A stretch of DNA of 6,324 nucleotides from CAYYHA01 sp964471535 (GTDB lineage Bacteria > Myxococcota > Myxococcia > SLRQ01): positions 1-6,324 of the forward strand of contig CAYYHA010000244.1 in NCBI GenBank assembly GCA_964471535.1, written 5' to 3'. Under the pieces are notes generated by a model. That model worked only from the letters and a program-made list of their open reading frames with translations. It ran no database searches and was not told the origin of the DNA. Within the stretch, counting starts at the first letter, position 1. The number at the start of each line of letters is the position of its first letter. Position numbers and translations under genes: made by a program. Below, one piece after another: positions 1 through 5,717 of this stretch.

Positions 1-422
1 TCCCCACTCAGGGCCACGACCGCCTCCCCGCCCGGGTCGTTGCTGCGAATCTCGAGCTCTGCCGCGTAGCTGCCGACGGCCTGGGGCGCGAAGCCCACCT
101 CGACCTCGACCTCCCCGGCCGGCGGAATCGAGGCGGGCGCCTCGGACCCCGGTGCCACGAAGGCGGCTGCGCCGTCGCCTGTGACCTCGAAGCCCTCGAG
201 GGCCAGTGGGGCCGTCCCCGTGTTCTTCAGACGCAGGCGCTCGGTCGCAACCGTCCCGATGGCCGTGATCCCAAAGTCGAGGGCTCGCGGCTGGACCTCG
301 AGCTTCGGGAGGAGCTGGTCCACGCCCCCGTCACAGTCGCAGCCCCCTGCCACGACGGCCGCCAAGAGACCAGCGGCCAGCCCCAACGTCCCCGCGCGCG
401 GCGGTCCTCGTCTTCTTCGCAT
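1..422 (-). CDS. ASH/choice-of-anchor D domain lipoprotein, C-terminus beyond window edge
   Basis: The first 140 residues are visible; the gene continues past position 1. The ATG at 422 is preceded by GGAGGGG (430-436) at 7-base spacing, a strong ribosome binding site. Residues 1-27 form a lipoprotein signal: four arginines, a hydrophobic stretch (about 12-25) and a lipobox ending AGG before Cys28. After a short CDCDGG segment, residues 41-140 match the ASH / choice-of-anchor D pattern: LDFG (48-51), LKNTG (65-69), PLAL (72-75), a Phe near 88, IPPAG (99-103), VGFAP (109-113), and an IRSNDP motif (125-130) leading to ALSG. Such immunoglobulin-like domains are usually structural or binding modules of exported proteins and often occur in tandem, so more copies may lie outside the window. 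Asp follows the anchor Cys, which favours inner-membrane retention in E. coli; whether that rule holds here is unknown. No enzymatic role is visible. Confidence 0.85.
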   Translation of the reverse strand, partial: MRRRRGPPRAGTLGLAAGLLAAVVAGGCDCDGGVDQLLPKLEVQPRALDFGITAIGTVATERLRLKNTGTAPLALEGFEVTGDGAAAFVAPGSEAPASIPPAGEVEVEVGFAPQAVGSYAAELEIRSNDPGGEAVVALSG

Positions 423-503
423 CGTCTGTCCCCTCCAGGAAGCGGCCTTGGCTGGCGCCCACGGCGCGGCGCTGCCCCAAAGGATGGCACCTAGGCCCAC
501 AAC

Positions 504-533
504 TTGACACATCTGCGCCGCTTGTCGTACCTC
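504..533 (+). promoter_or_regulatory. Possible promoter for the small RHH-like gene
   Basis: TTGACA, a perfect sigma-70 -35 box, lies at 504-509. The best -10 at usable spacing is poor (TACCTC at 528-533, 18-base spacer), so this is a weak call. Initiation here would leave a leader of about 160 bases before the ATG at 704. The rest of the 281-bp divergent region (423-703) shows no RNA gene, no clear promoter for the leftward lipoprotein and no conserved-looking peptide. Confidence 0.25.
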
Positions 534-694
534 CGACCCAAGGAGAAGCGCACGAGAGCATCCCGTGCCTCGAGAACGATACCGTGCCTCCGCACGCTCG
601 TACCGAGGGAACCATCACGGACACGGGACGCACCATGGACCCAGCGCGCTCACCTCGAAGCGCGCGAAGACGAGGGGCAGACCCGACCCGCAAC

Positions 695-698
695 GGAG
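695..698 (+). promoter_or_regulatory. Ribosome binding site deciding the start at 704
   Basis: GGAG lies 5 bases before the ATG at 704. It supports the short 68-residue product over an in-frame extension back to 584, whose first 40 residues are Arg/Pro-rich and look like translated noncoding DNA. Confidence 0.65.
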
Positions 699-703
699 AC
701 AGG

Positions 704-910
704 ATGGCTGGGACCGACAAGCGCAAGCAAAGCCTCTACTTTCCCGAGGACATGCTCAAAGAGATCCAGGAGGAGGCGGCCAGGCAAGACCGCTCCTTGT
801 CCTGGGTGGTCCAGCAGGCCTGGCGCATCGCCCGCAGCGAGATCATGAAGTTCCCCTCGGTGAACGACGTCCTCGGCGGTGCCGACGACCCGAGGGGACG
901 CGAGGAGTAG
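704..910 (+). CDS. Small ribbon-helix-helix-like protein (TIGR04563-like)
   Basis: A 68-residue protein. Residues 6-13 (KRKQSLYF) look like the basic beta-strand that inserts in DNA in ribbon-helix-helix proteins. Residues 14-28 (from PEDML to the RQ before D29) form helix A, DRSLS (29-33) the turn, and 34-48 (from WVVQQAW to EIM) helix B. The tail (49-68) is short, acidic and probably disordered. The pattern of QSLYFPE, EAxRQDRSLSW and a VQxAW helix resembles the small family I recall as TIGR04563, found mainly in Myxococcota; this is from memory, not a search. The expected role is a dimeric DNA-binding regulator, but the target is unknown and DNA binding is not demonstrated by sequence alone. 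It is a single-gene unit, divergent from the ASH lipoprotein and convergent with the receptor operon, ending 27 bp from that operon's last stop. No toxin partner is adjacent, so an antitoxin role is not supported. Confidence 0.85.
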   Translation: MAGTDKRKQSLYFPEDMLKEIQEEAARQDRSLSWVVQQAWRIARSEIMKFPSVNDVLGGADDPRGREE

Positions 911-937
911 CGGGCCCGGACCGCCGCCTCCCGCCCC

Positions 938-1792
938 TCACTCGCAGTTGACCTGCTCGATGCGCCCCAACGGTGGCGGCACGTAGGGGGCGTCCTCGCT
1001 CGAGTTGAGCGAGAGGTAGTCCTCGACCACCTCGAAGCTGAACTTCCCCAGGCTGTGGAGGGGCAGCTTGTCGGCAAAGGTCACATATCCGTCGTTGCCC
1101 TGAGCGAGGAAGTCGTTGGTCGCCACCCGCCAGACGGTGGTGTCGTCGCCGCGCAGGAGATCCACACCGCCGAAGCGAAGGCGCGTCACCCGCTCCCCGG
1201 CCTGCACGATCTGCCCGTCGGCCACCCGCTGAGGCGTGCGCGAGCAGTCCACGGTGAGCTCCACGCCCTGCGAGACCTGCAGGAAGAAGCCCCGCGAGGG
1301 GTCCTCGGGGTCACCCAGCGCCGAGACACTGTGCTCGAAGACCTCGTACAGCTCCCGGCTCGTCAGCTCGAGCACCACCACCCGGTTGGTGAAGGGGAAG
1401 ACCTCCCGGAGGTCGGCGCGGCGCAGCGGTGGAGGGTCGGTGTCGTCACCAGGCAGGCGCTCCACCGGAGCGCAAAAGCCCTCGTCCCGGATCCCACCGG
1501 CATTCTCCACCGCAGCGTCGACCGGTGGCACCACGGGCCGATAGTTGGGGTTCTCTGCATCGTTGAAGGCATCGAGGTAGGCGTCCGTGATGAGATCCCC
1601 GATCTCGGTCTCCTGCGTGCGCACGTATTCCTCGTCGACGCTCAAGTCCTCGGCCAGGTAACCCACGATGCGATCCGGGTCGATGAGGTCGGCGGGGGCG
1701 GCGCACTCGTCGTTGAAGACCACGCAGCCGCTGCCCAGCACCACGAGCAGCGGGGCGATGAGGAGGATCCCGTCTCGCCGTCCGAGCGCCAT
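938..1792 (-). CDS. Lipoprotein made of a stand-alone 5'-nucleotidase C-terminal (substrate-binding) domain
   Basis: A 284-residue protein. Residues 1-22 form a signal peptide with hydrophobic core IAPLLVVL and a slightly imperfect lipobox (GSG) before Cys23. Residues about 40-245 match the 5'-nucleotidase C-terminal domain (5_nucleotid_C): IGDLITDAYLDA (64-75), VENAGGIRDE (95-104), FPFTNRVVVLEL (132-143), FFLQVSQGVELTVD (169-182) and VATNDFLAQGNDGY (223-236). Aligned by eye to E. coli UshA, Arg58, Arg102, Phe134, Asn136, Phe228 and Asp234 fall at UshA R379, R410, F429, N431, F498 and D504, which contact substrate; the R375 position is Glu54. The N-terminal metallophosphoesterase domain is absent, so hydrolysis is not expected: full enzymes are about 500-600 residues. 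Cys30, 107, 183 and 283 could form disulfides. The start overlaps the receptor stop (TGATG). A nucleotide- or nucleoside-binding partner of that receptor is plausible but unproven; a degenerate relict is the alternative. Confidence 0.88.
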   Translation of the reverse strand: MALGRRDGILLIAPLLVVLGSGCVVFNDECAAPADLIDPDRIVGYLAEDLSVDEEYVRTQETEIGDLITDAYLDAFNDAENPNYRPVVPPVDAAVENAGGIRDEGFCAPVERLPGDDTDPPPLRRADLREVFPFTNRVVVLELTSRELYEVFEHSVSALGDPEDPSRGFFLQVSQGVELTVDCSRTPQRVADGQIVQAGERVTRLRFGGVDLLRGDDTTVWRVATNDFLAQGNDGYVTFADKLPLHSLGKFSFEVVEDYLSLNSSEDAPYVPPPLGRIEQVNCE

Positions 1793-4464
1793 CAGAAGGT
1801 ACTCCGTAGGGTCAGACGCGCGGAGAGGCCCGGACCGGGCAGGAGACCCGGCACGCGGTCGGGGCGGGGCACGTCGTCCTGGTAGGGAACGTCGAGGGCG
1901 TTCTGCACCGACAGGGCCACGCTGAAGACGCCCCCGATGGGGGTGGTACGCAGAGTGAAATCGAGCAGCGCATAGGGCGGGATGGCAAAGCGGCGCAGCG
2001 CCTCGAGCGAGGAGCGCGCGAGATTCCTCCGCTCGGCGCCGAGGAGCGCCCGGGCGTGGAGATCGAAGTAGGCACCGAGACCCACGTTCGCCTGGAGGAT
2101 GAAGCGAAGCTGCGGCACGTCGGTGAGCAGGTTCCGGCCCGGCGGCGCCTGCGTGTCGATGCCCCGGAACCAGGCCCCGCCGATCGACAGCCAATCGCGC
2201 GGCCCGAAATCCACGCGGCCCTCCCCTTCTGCCCCGAAGACGAGGATCGCGCCGTCCCGGTTGAACAGCGGCGTGACGTTGCCCGTGAGGTCGACCGCTT
2301 CGATGCGGCCGAGAAACTGGTTCGCAAAGGCGTTCGCCCGCAGCCGAACCCGGTGCGAGCCGGCCGCGAAGCGGTGCTCGGCGCCCAACTCGGCGGTCTG
2401 GATGCGCACCGGATCGAGGGTGGGGTTCCCCTCGAAACGCCCCCGCGCCAGATCGTTCTCGGGGAGCTGACTGGTCAGTTCCTCGAAAGTGGGCACCCGG
2501 TAGGCGGTGCCCGCCAGCGCCTTGAAGGTCCACGCCTCCGACGGGGACCAGACGAAGCCGAGGCGGGGGTTGATCGAGACCGCCAGGCCCTGCTCACCGG
2601 GCGGCGCCGCGGGATCGTCGCGCCCCACCCCGCCGAGGAAGAGGTCGCCGCGCAGGCCCGCAACGAGATCGAGATCCTCACCGAGGCGCCATTGATCCTG
2701 CACGAAGAGACCGATGGACAGCCGCTGCGTCAGGCCCTCGGCCGGGGGCGAGATCCCCGGCGGCGTCGCCGGCGCATCGAGCTTCTCCCCTGCGGGCCCC
2801 ACGTCGAGCAGATAGGCGTACTCGAGGAGCCCCCCCTGCTCGAGGCTCGAGCCCACGGTGAGCACGTTGCCCGGGAAGAGTTCGAAACGGCCCGTCAGGT
2901 CGAAGCCCGCCGACGCGGTCTGGTGGCGGGTGATCTCGAAGATGCCCCGCTCGAAGACCGCCTGGCCGGTGTCGTAACCCTCGGGGGTGATCTGGAAGCG
3001 GCGGCGTACGTCCTGCAGGTCCCCGCGGAGGCGGAAGGTCAACTCCCCCGAGTCGAGGGCCAGCCGGTAGGAGATGTCGCCCAGGAACACCGACCAAAGG
3101 AGCCACGAGTTGGGCCCCACCACGTCGAAGGCACCGAGGAGGGCGCGCCGGTCCTGGTGGATCGCGCGCAGCGACCAGGTGATCTCGCCGCCGGGCGCGG
3201 CGTGGGTCCCCCGCACCGCCCCCTGGACCAGGGCGTGCCCGTCGTCGACGTGCCCCGCGCCGGAGTCCCGGAAGGCGTCGGTCTCCACCGGCTTCGAGTA
3301 GCCCTTGCCCCCCTCGAAATCGATCTCGAAGCGGAGCCGGCCTCGCCCCAGGTCGAGCCCGTAGCCGGCATGTGCGCTGCCCACGCCGAAGCTGTCGATG
3401 GAGCCCGCCAGCGAGAGCCCCCCGCGGCTGGAGGGCACGAGGTTCACCACCGCGAGGAAGGCGCCGGTGCCGTAGAGGGCGGATCCCGGGCCGCGGATCA
3501 CCTCCACCCGCTCGAGGTGCTCCACCGGCAGCTCGTAGAGCTGCCGCGCATCGTAGAGGTTGCCCAGCCGGTGGCCGTCGTAGAGCAGCAGCACCTCCGC
3601 ATCGCTGCGGATGCCCCGGACCGCCAGGCGCCAGAAGCCCTGCACGTCGCGGGAGACCTCGAGGCCCGGGATCGTCTTGAGCACCTCCACGAGGGTGCGT
3701 GCGCCCATGGCCCGCATCTCCTCGTCCGAGATCACCGACACGATGGCCGGCGCGCGGGTGACGCTCTGGCTGTCCAGGGTCGCCAGAGTCACGGGATCCT
3801 CCTGGGTGAAGAGCGCCAGCTCCTCGAGGAGTTCGTTGTCCTCGGCCGGGGCTGCGGGTGGAGCGGCGCGCGCGGGTGGCCGGCGCGGGGGCGCCCGGTC
3901 GGATTGCGCCGGCGGGGCGTGGGCCGGGGGCGGCGGTGCCTCGGCGGTGTAGAGCGCCGCCTCCTCGTCCTCTGCCTCCCGTGGCGTGGCCCCAGGCGTC
4001 TCAGGAGGCGGGGTCGACTCCGTGCGACTGGCGGGCGGCGCGGCGCGTCCTTCCGTTGCCACGGGCGCGGTCGCGCCCTGAACGGGCACCCGCTGCGGCG
4101 CCTGCGCCGAGGCGAAGATGGCCTGCCGGGCTCCGCTGGCCGAGCGCACCTCCACGTAGTACTCGAGGAAGGGCGGCGCGACGTCGCGTCCGGGGATCAC
4201 CGCCTGCCACGTGTCACCGAAGGCGGCGCGCACCGGCACCCGCCGGTAGCCGGAGGTCGCAGCGGATCGGTAGACGACATCGACCTCCTGGCCCTTGCCC
4301 AGCCCGATCACCGAGCCCGCGAGGACCAGGTCGCTCCCGGCCGGCTGCACCTCGGGCGGCGTGTGGAGGAACGCCACCCAGCTCTGCGCCGAGGCCGGTG
4401 CGGCCAGGAAGAGAGCGACGACGCAGAGCAGGCGGCCATGCCAGGAGCGGAGGGAAACCCTCAT
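1792..4464 (-). CDS. TonB-dependent outer-membrane receptor with N-terminal Ig-like domain and proline-rich linker
   Basis: An 890-residue outer-membrane active transporter, powered by TonB-ExbB-ExbD. Residues 1-26 are a signal peptide cleaved after ASA. Residues about 27-128 look like an all-beta domain (WVAFLHTPPEVQPAG, FLEYYVEVRSASG). Residues about 130-208 are a Pro/Ala-rich linker. The plug follows (about 230-345): APAIVSVISDEEM (238-250), TLVEVLKTIPGLEV (257-270), LAVRGI (280-285), LLYDGHRLG (293-301), VEVIRGPGSALYG (320-332) and VVNLV. The rest is a barrel, with AYRVPTFEEL near residue 655, GNPTLDP near 680, and a C-terminal strand ending LTLRSTF with the terminal Phe expected for BAM insertion. 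Length is normal for the family. The ATG at 4464 is chosen because it starts the signal peptide and overlaps the sulfotransferase stop (ATGA); an in-frame opening back to 4800 is only shadow. The ligand cannot be read from sequence; the lipoprotein directly downstream suggests a nucleotide-containing compound. Confidence 0.93.
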   Translation of the reverse strand: MRVSLRSWHGRLLCVVALFLAAPASAQSWVAFLHTPPEVQPAGSDLVLAGSVIGLGKGQEVDVVYRSAATSGYRRVPVRAAFGDTWQAVIPGRDVAPPFLEYYVEVRSASGARQAIFASAQAPQRVPVQGATAPVATEGRAAPPASRTESTPPPETPGATPREAEDEEAALYTAEAPPPPAHAPPAQSDRAPPRRPPARAAPPAAPAEDNELLEELALFTQEDPVTLATLDSQSVTRAPAIVSVISDEEMRAMGARTLVEVLKTIPGLEVSRDVQGFWRLAVRGIRSDAEVLLLYDGHRLGNLYDARQLYELPVEHLERVEVIRGPGSALYGTGAFLAVVNLVPSSRGGLSLAGSIDSFGVGSAHAGYGLDLGRGRLRFEIDFEGGKGYSKPVETDAFRDSGAGHVDDGHALVQGAVRGTHAAPGGEITWSLRAIHQDRRALLGAFDVVGPNSWLLWSVFLGDISYRLALDSGELTFRLRGDLQDVRRRFQITPEGYDTGQAVFERGIFEITRHQTASAGFDLTGRFELFPGNVLTVGSSLEQGGLLEYAYLLDVGPAGEKLDAPATPPGISPPAEGLTQRLSIGLFVQDQWRLGEDLDLVAGLRGDLFLGGVGRDDPAAPPGEQGLAVSINPRLGFVWSPSEAWTFKALAGTAYRVPTFEELTSQLPENDLARGRFEGNPTLDPVRIQTAELGAEHRFAAGSHRVRLRANAFANQFLGRIEAVDLTGNVTPLFNRDGAILVFGAEGEGRVDFGPRDWLSIGGAWFRGIDTQAPPGRNLLTDVPQLRFILQANVGLGAYFDLHARALLGAERRNLARSSLEALRRFAIPPYALLDFTLRTTPIGGVFSVALSVQNALDVPYQDDVPRPDRVPGLLPGPGLSARLTLRSTF
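1802..1805 (-). promoter_or_regulatory. Ribosome binding site of the nucleotidase-C lipoprotein, inside the receptor's last codons
   Basis: GGAG on the minus strand lies 9 bases before the ATG at 1792, within the final codons of the receptor gene. With the TGATG stop/start overlap it supports translational coupling, and the short lipoprotein start over the longer open frame that extends back to 2533. Confidence 0.65.
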
Positions 4465-5555
4465 CTCGCGGCATGTTCCCCGGCTCCTGGCTCTGCTGTC
4501 AACGCGGCGGGCCCCGACTCGGCGGCGGGCAGCGGAGGGGGCCGGGGCATCTCGAAGCCAGGATAGTGGCGCCAGGCCCCGGGATTCAGGCGGGCGAAGA
4601 GCGCATCGGTGGCGGGGTCGTCGAAGTTCGCCGGGTCGCGATACCGGGCCATGAGCCGGCCCAGGATCCAGACCGTGCGCACCGTCTCCGGGACCTCCCG
4701 GAGGATCGCCAGCCACAGGCGCAGGGGGGAGAACTCGGGCACCTCGGCGGGATCCGCCGGCGCATAGCCGTAGGCCGCCATGGCGCGCCGGCAGAGCCAC
4801 TCGATCTTCCGCAGGCGAAGCGGCGGGAGCGACGCCCCTGCCGCCCGGCCCGTGGCCACCGGCCGCGCCGCGCCGGCCAGCCAGGGCAGTGGGGGCGCAC
4901 CGTCGTGGTGCGGCGGGTGGGCGCTGTGCTCGAGGACTCGGGGGTCGAAGGGCTCTCCCACGAAGTCGAGGACCCGGCGTAGGGTCGGCTCCGGCTCGGC
5001 GACGAGGTCTTCGAGGCGGACGCGCAAGAGGCGCTCCCGGTAGGCCTCGGTGGCCCGGAAGTCGCCCTCGTAGAGGAACGCGTTGGCGAGGTCGGCCCCG
5101 CTCGCCCAGGGCATGCGCGCCAGCGAGGGCAGTGTGCCCCGAGGATCACGCACCACGTGGACGACCCGAGCCTCGGGGAAGTCGGCGTAGATCTGCGCGA
5201 GGTGGCTCGCATGCCCTGGCGTCTTGTCGCCGAAACGCGCCTTGCCCTCGCGCTCGGCGAGGCAGCGCATCACCGTCTCGAAGACCGCCGGCAAGGCCTC
5301 GGGCCGATCCGGCGCGCTGGGCAGGCGGCGAAGTACCTCGGCGGGGTCGAGGCGCTGCCACCGGAAGGAGAAGGTGCGGAAGAAGTAGCGGACGAAGGAG
5401 GCGGCATCCCGCCTGCGGCCGGCGAGATCCCGCCACACGTAGAAGGAGAGCTCGTGGGCGATGTGGATCCGCGGGTGGGCGCAGAGCACGCGGCGGAGCA
5501 AGGTGGTGCCCGAGCGTCCGGTCCCGACCACGAAGATGGGGGCTGACTCTGCCAC
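4461..5555 (-). CDS. PAPS-dependent sulfotransferase (Sulfotransfer_3 / TPST-like)
   Basis: A 364-residue soluble enzyme with no signal peptide or membrane segment, expected to transfer sulfate from PAPS to a hydroxyl acceptor. Residues 7-18 (IFVVGTGRSGTT) are the 5'-phosphosulfate-binding loop, followed by LLRRVLCAHP (19-28). VVHVVRDPRG (131-140) is the 3'-phosphate-binding strand and loop. FGDKTP (108-113) and RLEDLVAEPEPTL (180-192) are further conserved family segments. By spacing, Arg14, Glu35 and Lys111 coincide with Arg78, Glu99 and Lys158 of human tyrosylprotein sulfotransferase 2 (recalled numbering), so the active site looks intact. The C-terminal 30 residues are Pro/Ala-rich. The start is a GTG: an in-frame TAG lies 18 bases upstream and the P-loop begins at residue 7, leaving little choice; a GGG about 6 bases upstream is only a weak ribosome binding site. 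It is the first gene of the receptor operon and overlaps the next by 4 bases. The acceptor could be a peptide tyrosine, glycan or small molecule. Confidence 0.9.
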   Translation of the reverse strand: MAESAPIFVVGTGRSGTTLLRRVLCAHPRIHIAHELSFYVWRDLAGRRRDAASFVRYFFRTFSFRWQRLDPAEVLRRLPSAPDRPEALPAVFETVMRCLAEREGKARFGDKTPGHASHLAQIYADFPEARVVHVVRDPRGTLPSLARMPWASGADLANAFLYEGDFRATEAYRERLLRVRLEDLVAEPEPTLRRVLDFVGEPFDPRVLEHSAHPPHHDGAPPLPWLAGAARPVATGRAAGASLPPLRLRKIEWLCRRAMAAYGYAPADPAEVPEFSPLRLWLAILREVPETVRTVWILGRLMARYRDPANFDDPATDALFARLNPGAWRHYPGFEMPRPPPLPAAESGPAALTAEPGAGEHAAR

Positions 5556-5658
5556 GTCGATCCCGTGCGGAGCCTACTACTGCCGGGCACGCCCCGTCGC
5601 CTCCCCGGCGTCGGTCGCGCACCGCCGCTTCGGGCAAGCCCACCCCGCCGGGGGCGCT

Positions 5659-5688
5659 TTGACGAGGCCTCGAGGCAGCGGGTACAAC
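5659..5688 (+). promoter_or_regulatory. Sigma-70-like promoter of the TPR gene
   Basis: TTGACG (5659-5664), an 18-base spacer and TACAAC (5683-5688) give 5 of 6 and 4 of 6 matches to the consensus hexamers. Transcription would start near 5695, leaving a leader of about 23 bases that contains the ribosome binding site. It lies in the 162-bp gap between the divergent sulfotransferase and TPR genes. I could not find an equally good promoter pointing left into the sulfotransferase operon, although that operon needs one here. Confidence 0.55.
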
Positions 5689-5707
5689 GGCATCGACCCT
5701 CCCCACT

Positions 5708-5711
5708 GGAG
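5708..5711 (+). promoter_or_regulatory. Ribosome binding site deciding the GTG start at 5718
   Basis: GGAG lies 6 bases before the GTG at 5718. The spacing is ideal and, with the promoter just upstream, fixes the start of the TPR protein. Confidence 0.65.
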
Positions 5712-5717
5712 CGACCG

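Noticed and set aside
485..500. Possible sigma-54 promoter beginning TGGCAC
   Set aside because: The required GC dinucleotide 10 bases after the GG is absent (CA at 498-499).
584..703. A 40-residue N-terminal extension of the RHH-like protein
   Set aside because: The segment is Arg/Pro/Thr-rich without structure, while the ATG at 704 has a good ribosome binding site and gives the expected small size.
910..934. Possible bidirectional terminator between the convergent RHH-like and lipoprotein genes
   Set aside because: Only a 5-bp GCGGG/CCCGC stem with a 15-base loop can be drawn, with no T-run on either side. The gap is just 27 bp.
1793..2533. N-terminal extension of the nucleotidase-C lipoprotein frame by 247 codons
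   Set aside because: The frame is open by chance within the receptor gene. The ATG at 1792 starts a proper lipoprotein signal, has GGAG at 9 bases and overlaps the receptor stop.
3820..3831. Perfect 12-bp palindrome CTCCTCGAGGAG
   Set aside because: It is inside the receptor gene and results from Leu-Glu-Glu codons in the segment before the plug. Similar CTCGAG-containing words are common throughout this window.
2056..4566. An 836-codon open frame on the plus strand, opposite the TonB receptor
   Set aside because: It lies antisense to a confidently identified receptor gene and its translation (rich in Arg, Glu, Gly, Val, His) has no recognisable motif. Long antisense frames are expected in DNA this G+C-rich.
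4465..4800. A 112-residue N-terminal extension of the TonB receptor
   Set aside because: It lies entirely within the sulfotransferase gene and would bury the signal peptide that begins at 4464.
4889..5662. Plus-strand open frames opposite the sulfotransferase (also 3858-4982 and 5157-5546)
   Set aside because: They are antisense to motif-supported genes and Arg-rich, and no domain is recognisable.
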